Source: a bacterium (GTDB lineage Bacteria > JAUVQV01 > DATDCY01). From it: DNA of 29,936 bases. Below are positions 23,394 through 29,936 of this stretch, in pieces; position 1 is the stretch's first letter, and each line of letters starts with the position of its first letter. The translations under genes were made by a program, and so were the position numbers. The notes under the pieces were generated by a model, which did not search any database, was not told the origin of the DNA, and worked only from the letters and a program-made list of their open reading frames with translations. The stretch is from NCBI GenBank assembly GCA_036524115.1, contig DATDCY010000125.1, positions 1-29,936 on the forward strand, in the 5' to 3' direction.

Positions 23394-23947
23394 GCCTCGC
23401 CCCCGTAGACCGGCAGGTCCGGGGCGTCGGCGAGCAGCGGCCAGAGGCGGTCCTTGGGCGAGAGGATCTTCTCCATCGCCGGCCACGCGACGCCGATCGC
23501 CGGGTCGTCCCAGCGCACGCCCCGGTCGCCCGCGGGCCAGTAGTGGCGCGAGCAGAGGTAGCAGACGTCGGCGGTCCCGCTGGTCACGCAGTAGCCATGG
23601 GCGAAGCCCTCGGGCACGAAGAGCTGGCGCCGGTTCTCCGCCGAGAGCACTTCGCCGACCCAGCGGCCGAACGTCGGCGAGCCGCGCCGGATGTCGACGG
23701 CGACGTCGAGGATCTCGCCGGCGACCACCCAGAGGAGCTTGGCCTGCGGCTGCCCGGTCTGGAAGTGCAGGCCGCGCAGCACGCCGCGGGCCGAGCGCGC
23801 GTGGTTGCCCTGGACGAAGTCCGCCTGAACTCCCGCGTCGCGGTAGCGCGCGGCGTGCCAGAACTCCATGAAGAAGCCCCGCTCGTCGGAGAAGACCTGC
23901 GGCTGGAGCAGCAGCACCCCCGGCAGCGCCGTGCGCTCGACCCTCAC
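23390..23947 (-). CDS. rfbC: dTDP-4-dehydrorhamnose 3,5-epimerase
   Basis: This cupin-fold epimerase acts at C3 and C5 of dTDP-4-keto-6-deoxyglucose. The 185-residue length is standard. It has [12 protein letters not shown], the catalytic H61 in [23 protein letters not shown], and [12 protein letters not shown]. The GTG start overlaps the rfbA stop and its own stop overlaps the rfbD start, so rfbA, rfbC and rfbD are translationally coupled. Confidence 0.96.
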   Translation of the reverse strand: MRVERTALPGVLLLQPQVFSDERGFFMEFWHAARYRDAGVQADFVQGNHARSARGVLRGLHFQTGQPQAKLLWVVAGEILDVAVDIRRGSPTFGRWVGEVLSAENRRQLFVPEGFAHGYCVTSGTADVCYLCSRHYWPAGDRGVRWDDPAIGVAWPAMEKILSPKDRLWPLLADAPDLPVYGGEA

Positions 23948-24813
23948 GCCCCCTCCAGCAGTCCGAGCAGGTAGCGCCCGTAGTCGTTCTTCGCCAGCTC
24001 GCCAGCGAGCAGCGCCAGTTGCGCGTCGTCGATGAAGCCCATCCGCCAGGCGACCTCTTCGATGGCCGCGATCTTCAGGCCCTGGCGCTCCTCGACGGTG
24101 CGCACGAAGTTCGAGGCGTCCAGCAGCGAGCCGTGCGTCCCCGTGTCCAGCCAGGCCACGCCCCGCCCGAGCACCTCGACGTGCAGCGGGCCGCTCGCGA
24201 GGTACGCGCGGTGGATGTCGACGATCTCCAGCTCCCCGCGCGCCGAAGGCTTGAGGCCGGCGGCGATGTCGGCGACCCGCCCGTCATAGAAGTACAGCCC
24301 CGTGATCGCGAGGTTGGAGCGGGGGTGCGCCGGCTTCTCCTCGATGGAGAGCACGTGGCCGTCCGCGCCGAGCTCGACCACGCCGTAGCGCTCGGGGTCG
24401 CGCACCCGGTAGGCGAAGACGGTGGCGCCGGCCGTGCGCCGGGCCACCTGCTGCAGCAGGCCGCCGAGGCCGTGGCCGAAGAACAGGTTGTCGCCGAGCA
24501 CGAGCGCCGACGGCTCCCCGGCGAGGAAGTCGCGGCCGATGAGGAAGGCCTGCGGCAGCCCGCCCGGGTGCGGCTGCAACGCGTACTCCAGGCGCAGGCC
24601 GTAGCGCGAGCCGTCGCCGAGCAGCCGCCGGTACAGCGGCAGGTCCTCGGCGGTCGAGATCAGGAGGACCTCGCGGATGCCGGCGAGCATCAGCGTCGAG
24701 AGCGGGTAGTAGATCATGGGCTTGTCGTAGACGGGCAACAGCTGCTTGGAGACCACGCGCGTCACCGGGTACAGCCGCGTGCCGAGGCCGCCGGCGAGGA
24801 TGATGCCCTTCAT
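23944..24813 (-). CDS. rfbA: Glucose-1-phosphate thymidylyltransferase
   Basis: This enzyme makes dTDP-glucose from dTTP and glucose-1-phosphate, opening the rhamnose pathway. The 289-residue protein begins [18 protein letters not shown], followed by [25 protein letters not shown], both diagnostic. Later [12 protein letters not shown] and [17 protein letters not shown] are typical. The ATG at 24813 has a GGGGACT site; an ATG at 24825 is possible but lacks one. It starts 13 nt after the rfbB stop. Confidence 0.96.
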   Translation of the reverse strand: MKGIILAGGLGTRLYPVTRVVSKQLLPVYDKPMIYYPLSTLMLAGIREVLLISTAEDLPLYRRLLGDGSRYGLRLEYALQPHPGGLPQAFLIGRDFLAGEPSALVLGDNLFFGHGLGGLLQQVARRTAGATVFAYRVRDPERYGVVELGADGHVLSIEEKPAHPRSNLAITGLYFYDGRVADIAAGLKPSARGELEIVDIHRAYLASGPLHVEVLGRGVAWLDTGTHGSLLDASNFVRTVEERQGLKIAAIEEVAWRMGFIDDAQLALLAGELAKNDYGRYLLGLLEGA

Positions 24814-24826
24814 GCCAGTCCCCATT

Positions 24827-25897
24827 TCAGTGCCGGTTCTGGTAGTTGGCCGCGATCCACTCGCGGTACGCGCCCGAGCGCACGCGCTCGACCCAGGCGT
24901 CATTGGCGAGGTACCAGGCCACCGTCGCGCGCAGGCCCGCCTCGAAGCGCGTCCGGGGCTCCCAGCCGAGCTCGCGGCGGATCTTCGCGGCGTCGATCGC
25001 GTAGCGCCGGTCGTGCCCGGGGCGGTCGGCGACGTGGCGGACCAGCCGCGCGCGGGGCGCTTCCGCGGGGAGCAGTTCGTCCAGCGCGGCGCAGATGATC
25101 CGCACCGTCTCGATGTTGGTCCGCTCGTTGCCGCCGCCGACGTTGTAGGTCTCGCCGGGCCGCCCGGCGGCGAGCACGCGCAGGAGCGCCTCGCAGTGGT
25201 CGTCGACGTGCAGCCAGTCGCGCACCTGCAGCCCGTCGCCGTAGACCGGCAGCGCCTTGCCCTCGCGCGCGTTGCAGATCATCAGCGGGATGAGCTTCTC
25301 GGGAAACTGGAAGGGCCCGTAGTTGTTCGAGCAGTTCGTGACCAGCGTCGGCAGCCCCCAGGTGTGGTGCGCGGCCCGCACCAGGTGGTCGGCCGCGGCC
25401 TTCGACGCCGCGTACGGGCTGTTCGGCGCGTAGCGCGTCGCCTCCGTGAACGGGGGGTCGCCCGGGCCGAGCGTGCCGTAGACCTCGTCGGTGGAGATGT
25501 GCAGGAAGCGGAAGGCGTCGCGCGCCGGCCCGGCGAGGCCCGCCCAGTGCGCACGGGCGGCATCCAGCAGCGCCTGCGTGCCCAGGACGTTCGTGCGCAG
25601 GAACGGGGCGGCGTCCAGGATCGAACGGTCGACGTGGCTCTCGGCGGCGAAGTTCACCACCGCGGCCGGCCGCTCCTCGGCGAAGAGGCGCGCCAGCAGT
25701 GCCGCGTCGCAGATGTCCCCGTGGACGAAGCGGTGGTCCGCGTCGGCCCCGAGCGCTGCGAGGTTGTCCCGGTTGCCGGCGTAGGTCAGGGCGTCGATGT
25801 TGACGATGCGCGCCAGGCGGGCCGATCGCGCGGCGCGCACGAAGGCGGAGCCGATGAAGCCGGCGCCACCGGTCACGATCCACACGGTCTTGTCCAC
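24827..25897 (-). CDS. rfbB: dTDP-glucose 4,6-dehydratase
   Basis: This NAD-dependent dehydratase is the second rhamnose-pathway step and the first gene after the block's promoter. The 356-residue protein has [14 protein letters not shown] near 8-21, [11 protein letters not shown]-type NVDxLTYAGN (here [16 protein letters not shown]), [11 protein letters not shown], the active-site ISTDEVYG and [12 protein letters not shown] (Tyr-x3-Lys), and [18 protein letters not shown]. The GTG at 25897 follows GAGGAG by 4 nt. The open frame runs far upstream through the ABC genes in antisense-free shadow, which was discarded. Confidence 0.96.
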   Translation of the reverse strand: MDKTVWIVTGGAGFIGSAFVRAARSARLARIVNIDALTYAGNRDNLAALGADADHRFVHGDICDAALLARLFAEERPAAVVNFAAESHVDRSILDAAPFLRTNVLGTQALLDAARAHWAGLAGPARDAFRFLHISTDEVYGTLGPGDPPFTEATRYAPNSPYAASKAAADHLVRAAHHTWGLPTLVTNCSNNYGPFQFPEKLIPLMICNAREGKALPVYGDGLQVRDWLHVDDHCEALLRVLAAGRPGETYNVGGGNERTNIETVRIICAALDELLPAEAPRARLVRHVADRPGHDRRYAIDAAKIRRELGWEPRTRFEAGLRATVAWYLANDAWVERVRSGAYREWIAANYQNRH

Positions 25898-25984
25898 GGA
25901 ACTCCTCTCTCTCTTGCGGTGCCAGGCTGGCGCCGGGCACCCCTCGCGGGACCCTCGGCCCTGCCCTGCGTCCACCGGGGCAAG

Positions 25985-26013
25985 ACTATAGGGAGCGATC
26001 GACATTTCGTCAA
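25985..26013 (-). promoter_or_regulatory. Sigma70-type promoter of the rfb/nucleotide-sugar block
   Basis: On the minus strand TTGACG (26013-26008) and TATAGT (25990-25985) are exactly 17 nt apart, with an AT-rich stretch (TGATTTTTATT) just upstream that could act as an UP element. The start would be near 25978, giving a leader of about 80 nt to rfbB. It can serve the whole minus-strand run down to 16924. Confidence 0.82.
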
Positions 26014-26049
26014 TAAAAATCAGAGAGTTAGGCGAGAGGGCGGGGCGGC

Positions 26050-26817
26050 TTACTTGAAGTCGCGCCGCTCGAAGATCACCGCGGCGAGCCCGACCACCAG
26101 GACGATGTAGAGCAGACCGTAGGCGAGCGCGCCGGCGACATAGGACGGCGGGATCGGCATCCCGTAGACCACCTCGTGCTTGAGGTCGAACTTCTCGAGG
26201 TTCGGCAGCAGGTAGTGCGTGCCGGCGACCACCGCCCGCAGGACGGGATTCTCCGACTTGGCGGCGAGCACGACAAGGTCGGACGAGAAGCGCCCGATGA
26301 GCCAGACCCCGAGCGTGAGCATCGCCGAGAGCGTCGGCGTGGAGAAGGTCGAGAAGAGCACGGCGACGGCGGTGACGATCATCAGCTCCACGAGGATGAG
26401 CAGCACCGCGAGGAGCACCCGCCAGGGGACCCCGGTGTCGGCGTAGACCGCCAGCAGCGCAAGCAGCGCCGCGGTCATCGCCGCGACGTTGATCGCGATC
26501 ACGAGCATGAGCCCGAGGTACTTCCCGACGACGAAGCGCCAGCGCGCGATCGGCTTGGCGAGCAGCGTGTAGACGGTGCGCCGGGCGATCTCCTTGTGCA
26601 CGAGCCCGATGCCGACGAAGACGGCGATCAGCAGCCCGAAGACGGACATCGCGGCGAGGCTCACGTCCTGGATGATCTTGAGCCGCTCGCCGAGCGTCAT
26701 CTTGCCGAGGACCACCGAGACGGCCATGACCAGCAGCGCGAAGAAGGCGAGGTTGTAGAGGACCTTGTCCCGGATCGCCTCGCGGAAGGTGTTGGCGGCG
26801 ACGGCGAAGGTCTTCAC
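26050..26817 (-). CDS. ABC-2 type transporter permease
   Basis: This is a 255-residue integral membrane protein with about six hydrophobic spans, starting [28 protein letters not shown], a typical ABC-2 family N-terminus (the FREAIRDK motif precedes span 1). The segment [31 protein letters not shown] is the conserved cytoplasmic loop. It ends IFERRDFK. The GTG start overlaps the ATPase stop by 4 nt (GTGA). The substrate is unknown; gene linkage to an O-antigen-ligase-like protein hints at an envelope or glycan-related role, but ABC-2 pairs of this kind are also common for drugs and lipids. It is too short and the wrong type to be assigned as Wzm. Confidence 0.9.
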   Translation of the reverse strand: MKTFAVAANTFREAIRDKVLYNLAFFALLVMAVSVVLGKMTLGERLKIIQDVSLAAMSVFGLLIAVFVGIGLVHKEIARRTVYTLLAKPIARWRFVVGKYLGLMLVIAINVAAMTAALLALLAVYADTGVPWRVLLAVLLILVELMIVTAVAVLFSTFSTPTLSAMLTLGVWLIGRFSSDLVVLAAKSENPVLRAVVAGTHYLLPNLEKFDLKHEVVYGMPIPPSYVAGALAYGLLYIVLVVGLAAVIFERRDFK

Positions 26818-27743
26818 GGCCCCTGCACCTCGCGCAGGAAGAACTCCTCGAGCGTCTCCTTGAGGGGGGAGACGGCGACGACCCGGCCCCCGCCGGCGCC
26901 GATCTCGGCCAGCACCGCCGGCACCTGCTCCTCGCCGCCGGGGAGCGTGAACTGCGACCGCTCCCCCGACTCGAGGAACTGCGTCGCCCGCGCGCGGAAG
27001 GCCTCCCGCGCCGCCGCGCCGAGCCCGTCCGCCTGGAACTCCACGGCGTGGACGCGGGCGCGCAGGAGCTCATCGAGCCGGCCGGCGGCCACGAGCCGCC
27101 CGCGGTTCATGACGCCCACCCGGTCGCAGATCATCTCCGCGTCGCCGAGAATGTGCGAGGAGAAGAGCACCGTCCTGCCCTCGGCCTTGAGGCGCAGGAT
27201 CAGGTCGCGGACCTGCTTGCGCCCCGCCGGGTCGAGGCCCGACTGCGGCTCGTCGAGGATGAGCAGGCGCGGGTCGTTCACGAGGGCCTGCGCCAGCCCG
27301 ATGCGCTGGAGCATGCCCTTGGAATAGCGCCGCAGGGAGACGTCCGCCGCCTGCTCCATGCCGACGAGCGCGAGCAGGCGCGCGATCCGCTCGCGCCGCG
27401 CCGGCCCCGCCACCGCGCAGAGCCGCCCGCAGAAGTCGAGGAACTCGCGGCCCGTGAGATAGTCGTAGAAGTACGGACTTTCGGGGAGGTAGCCGAGCTG
27501 CGCGCGGTGCGCCAGCCCCGCCGCGTCGGCGCCGAGGATGGTGGCGCGCCCGGACGTCGGGCGCAGCAGGCCGAGCAGCAGCTTGAGCGTCGTCGTCTTG
27601 CCGGCGCCGTTGGGGCCGAGGAAGCCGTAGACCTCGCCCTCGGCGACCTCCAGGTCAAGACGGTCGACGGCCGTCGTGCGCTGGCGCTTCCAATCCGAGA
27701 CGAAGACCTTCGTCAGCCCCTCGGTGCGGACGGCGGCGGTCAC
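26814..27743 (-). CDS. ABC transporter ATP-binding protein
   Basis: This 309-residue ATPase partners the ABC-2 permease. Walker A is GPNGAGKTT at 43-51, the Q-loop region is [14 protein letters not shown], the signature is [10 protein letters not shown] at 140-149 (S-K-G-M instead of LSGGQ), Walker B is LLILDEP at 160-166 and the H-loop is SSHIL with H197. After about residue 215 a C-terminal extension of about 95 residues ([17 protein letters not shown]..., DUF4162-like) ends in [10 protein letters not shown], usual for this exporter class. GTG start overlaps the upstream gene's stop. Confidence 0.94.
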   Translation of the reverse strand: MTAAVRTEGLTKVFVSDWKRQRTTAVDRLDLEVAEGEVYGFLGPNGAGKTTTLKLLLGLLRPTSGRATILGADAAGLAHRAQLGYLPESPYFYDYLTGREFLDFCGRLCAVAGPARRERIARLLALVGMEQAADVSLRRYSKGMLQRIGLAQALVNDPRLLILDEPQSGLDPAGRKQVRDLILRLKAEGRTVLFSSHILGDAEMICDRVGVMNRGRLVAAGRLDELLRARVHAVEFQADGLGAAAREAFRARATQFLESGERSQFTLPGGEEQVPAVLAEIGAGGGRVVAVSPLKETLEEFFLREVQGP

Positions 27744-28471
27744 TGGGCCCGGCGCCCCGAGAGGAAATTGCGCAGCGACTCCGGCGTCCGGCCGGCGCGC
27801 AGGTCCTCGATCTTCTGGAGGATGCTCGCGCGCGCGGACTCGTCGCGCGCGCCTTCGGCGAGTGTCTCGAGGAAGCGGATCGCCGCCTCGACGCGCCCCG
27901 ACTCGACCGTCAGGCTCGCCGCGAGCCGCGGCAGGTACTCCGGGCTCCCCGGGAGGCTCGCCGCGTAGCGCATGTAGGCCGCGGCGCGCTCCGGGTCCTG
28001 CAGGTGGTAGAAGCAGTCGAAGCCGATGTAGAACGGGAACCGCCAGTCCCCGGGGTACTGGATCATCCCCTTGCGCAGCAGCGCGATGCTCTGTTCACCC
28101 GTCGCCCTCGTCCCCTCGACGGCGAGCACGATCCCGCCGAAGAGGTAGGGGAAGCGGAACGCGGGATCGAGGTTCGTGACCTGGTCGAGGATGTTGTGGA
28201 GCCAGGGGTACTCGCGATCGGTCAGCGCGTGGCCGCCGTAGTAGCCGATTGCCCGCATCCAGAGCAGATCGGCGGCGACGTCCGGGAAGCCGACGGCGAA
28301 CGCCTTCAGGTGCCGCCCCGACGGGATGTAGAGCTGCTGCTCGAAGGTCCGCTCCGGCCAGGCGCGCTCGAAGGCGCGCTGCGCGAGGGCCTGCCCGGCC
28401 AACGCCGCCACGAGCGCCAGCGCAACCGCCGCCCTCGCCCCGCCCCGCCCCTGCCGCGCACTCGTCGTCAC
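27740..28471 (-). CDS. TPR-like membrane-anchored or exported protein of unknown function
   Basis: This is a 243-residue protein with an N-terminal hydrophobic segment (AVALALVAALAGQALA, about 15-30) that could be a signal peptide or anchor. The mature part is mostly helical: DVAADLLWMRAIGYYGGH, WLHNILDQVTNLDPAFRFPYLFGGIVL, then TPR-like helix pairs with FPFYIGFDCFYHLQDPERAAAYMRYAASLPGSPEYLPRLAA. Similar TPR proteins occur in Deltaproteobacteria next to ABC-2 transporters and type IV pilus or O-antigen genes, as far as I recall. Start and stop overlap both neighbours by 4 nt. It may link the Wzy-like protein and the ABC pair; no enzymatic motif is seen. Confidence 0.72.
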   Translation of the reverse strand: MTTSARQGRGGARAAVALALVAALAGQALAQRAFERAWPERTFEQQLYIPSGRHLKAFAVGFPDVAADLLWMRAIGYYGGHALTDREYPWLHNILDQVTNLDPAFRFPYLFGGIVLAVEGTRATGEQSIALLRKGMIQYPGDWRFPFYIGFDCFYHLQDPERAAAYMRYAASLPGSPEYLPRLAASLTVESGRVEAAIRFLETLAEGARDESARASILQKIEDLRAGRTPESLRNFLSGRRAQ

Positions 28472-29936
28472 GACGCCGCCCCCCCGGGATGCTCGATGGC
28501 CTCGATCTTGCGTAGCTCATTGTAGAAGACGGCCGGCTCGAGGGCAACAAGGTCCCGCTCCGCCGGCGAGGCGGGGACAAACGAGCGGGCGCCCTCGGCG
28601 AGCGCCGCGCCGCGGCCGAAGACCTCGCGCGCCTCCGCGTAGCGGCCGTGTCGGGCAAGGAACGCCCCGAGGTTGTACCACCCCCGCAACGCGTACTCTT
28701 CGATGGCCACGGTGCGCCGGAAGGCGGCCTCCGCCGCCGCGGCATCGCCGAGCCGGTCGGCCAGCAGGCCGATCTCGGTCTGGATGGCGTGCTGGTACGG
28801 CGCGAGCGTCGCCGCCCGGCGGTAGTGCCCGAGCGCCTCGACCAGCAGCTCGCGGCCCGGCGGCCGCGCGCCCGCCAGCGAGATCATCGCCTCCGCGAGG
28901 TTCACCTCGTACTGGTACTGGTTGGGGTTGAGCTCGGCCGCGTAGTTGAGGTGGTAGAGCGCCCGCCGCAGCAACTCGTCCCCGCCGCCGCGCAGCGCCG
29001 CCTGGAAGAGGCGGCTGCCGAGGGCGCGGCGGTACGAGGCGTTGACGAAGTCGATCCGCGCGGCCCGCTCGAGCAGCCGCGCGGACTCCAGCGGCGCCAG
29101 GTCGCGCCGCGGCGCCTCCTCGAGCGCCCACTTCTCGCGCAGCAGGTCGCGCGGCGCGCCGATGCCGGCGAGGAAGTACCAGAAGCCGGCGACCGGGCGC
29201 GCGGCGACGGCGACGAGCGCCAGCGCGGCCAGGCCCGCGGCCGCGGCGTAGACCGGGCGGACCCGGAACTGCACCGCCCTTCCCGCACCCCCAGCGCCGT
29301 GGACGCGCAGCCCCGCGGCGAAGAGCACAAGCAGCAGCGCCGTCGGCGGAGTGTGCAGGGGAAAGTCCACCGCGGCATGCACGGCGATCGACGCGCAGCC
29401 GGCGAGCAGCGCGGCGACCGGGCCGCGCGCCTCGCGGGGCAGCTCCCGCAGGCGCCGCACCGCGGGGAGCACCAGCAGCACCAGCAGCGCCAGCGCCAGG
29501 GCCAGGCCGGTCAGGCCCAGCTCCGCCCCGGCCTGCAGGTACTCGGAGTGCGCGTTCTCGGCGACGCGCACGTACCGGGCCCAGTGGCCGCTCACGGGGA
29601 AAGCGTACCGCGGCGAGAAGAACTCGTACTGGCCGAGCCCGACGCCCAGCCACGGGTGGTCGAGCGCCATGGCCGCCGCGCTCTTCCAGATGGCCAGCCG
29701 GGAGAAGGCGAACGGGTCCCCCTGCGACAGCGACTGCAGGCGCTCGCGCAGCGGGTTGGGGACGAGCAGCAGCGCCGCCGCGCCCGCCGCCAGCACTCCC
29801 GCCGCCACCCGCCAGGATCGCACCGCGAGGAGCACGCACAGGCCCGCCGCGAAGGCCAGGGCGCCGCCGCGGGAGCCCGTGGTCAGCAGCGCGGCGAGGA
29901 CCAGGCACGCCTCGCCGGCGCGCAGGGCCGTCCGCC
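28468..29936 (-). CDS. O-antigen ligase/polymerase (Wzy_C) with C-terminal TPR, 5' end outside window
   Basis: The gene runs off the window at 29936, so its N-terminal spans are missing; the frame is open to the edge (codons before 29835 read on into LLTTGSRGGALAF). Membrane spans include VAAGVLAAGAAALLLV, LALALALLVLLVLPAV and AAAAGLAALALVAVAA. The family landmarks GSRGGALA, HPWLGVGLGQYEFFSPRYAFP and ENAHSEYLQAGAELGLTGL match Wzy_C/O-antigen ligase proteins, where the His of NAHSEYL is functionally important. The last 200 residues are TPR helices (YHLNYAAELNPNQ, YNLGAFLARHGRYAEAREVF). It probably joins or polymerises surface glycan at the periplasmic face. Ligase and polymerase cannot be told apart. 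Confidence 0.88.
   Translation of the reverse strand, partial: RTALRAGEACLVLAALLTTGSRGGALAFAAGLCVLLAVRSWRVAAGVLAAGAAALLLVPNPLRERLQSLSQGDPFAFSRLAIWKSAAAMALDHPWLGVGLGQYEFFSPRYAFPVSGHWARYVRVAENAHSEYLQAGAELGLTGLALALALLVLLVLPAVRRLRELPREARGPVAALLAGCASIAVHAAVDFPLHTPPTALLLVLFAAGLRVHGAGGAGRAVQFRVRPVYAAAAGLAALALVAVAARPVAGFWYFLAGIGAPRDLLREKWALEEAPRRDLAPLESARLLERAARIDFVNASYRRALGSRLFQAALRGGGDELLRRALYHLNYAAELNPNQYQYEVNLAEAMISLAGARPPGRELLVEALGHYRRAATLAPYQHAIQTEIGLLADRLGDAAAAEAAFRRTVAIEEYALRGWYNLGAFLARHGRYAEAREVFGRGAALAEGARSFVPASPAERDLVALEPAVFYNELRKIEAIEHPGGAAS

Noticed and set aside
1-29936. CRISPR array, tRNA, rRNA or insertion sequence
   Set aside because: No regularly spaced direct repeats, cloverleaf-like sequences, rRNA segments or transposase motifs were seen on either strand.

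Overview
This is a very GC-rich bacterial chromosomal segment with dense, tightly packed genes and many 4-base ATGA/GTGA stop-start overlaps. I see no phage, plasmid, insertion sequence, CRISPR array, tRNA or rRNA. The order tyrA-aroA-cmk-(ATP-grasp)-ispH-rpsA-sppA, a tandem DUF507 pair next to lepB, and a neighbouring PfkB kinase resemble Desulfuromonadales and other 'Deltaproteobacteria' (Desulfobacterota). That placement is an inference from gene order and protein style, not a computed phylogeny.

Layout. (1) 1-7691, plus strand: the end of prephenate dehydrogenase, EPSP synthase, cytidylate kinase, a D-Ala-D-Ala-ligase-like ATP-grasp enzyme, IspH, ribosomal protein S1 and SppA, with a strong terminator after rpsA. 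(2) 7784-9076, plus: a CMD/AhpD-like protein followed directly by an ArsS-type radical SAM enzyme. (3) 9230-14203, minus: three probable transcription units. These are a lipoprotein with a TPR-AIM24 fusion; xerD with a RodZ-like protein; and DUF507-DUF507-lepB. (4) 14295-15251, plus: a PfkB-family kinase divergent from the DUF507 genes. (5) 15252-15772: the only long gene-free stretch, filled by a roughly 446-bp nested foldback element with 45-bp inverted arms. (6) 15773-16903, plus: a GT4 glycosyltransferase. (7) 25897 down to 16924, minus: a nucleotide-sugar block of rmlBACD, gmd, cysC, a UDP-sugar dehydrogenase, a VanZ-like protein, a papain-fold peptidase and a UDP-glucuronate 4-epimerase, behind a good sigma70-type promoter. 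(8) 26050-29936, minus: a translationally coupled set of O-antigen-ligase/Wzy-like protein (cut by the window edge), a TPR-like protein, an ABC ATPase and an ABC-2 permease.

The right half supplies precursors for a surface polysaccharide: dTDP-L-rhamnose, GDP-4-keto-6-deoxymannose, and UDP-uronic acids interconverted by the 4-epimerase. It also has a PAPS-forming kinase that could feed sulfation. The left half is housekeeping: aromatic amino acids, nucleotide and isoprenoid synthesis, translation, secretion and chromosome-dimer resolution.

The less ordinary signals are the foldback element; four genes whose -10 boxes lie 6-10 nt from the start codon (probable leaderless mRNAs); the CMD-ArsS pair without a nearby arsM; a TPR-AIM24 fusion; a cytoplasmic-looking papain-like protease inside the sugar operon; and an isolated cysC there.
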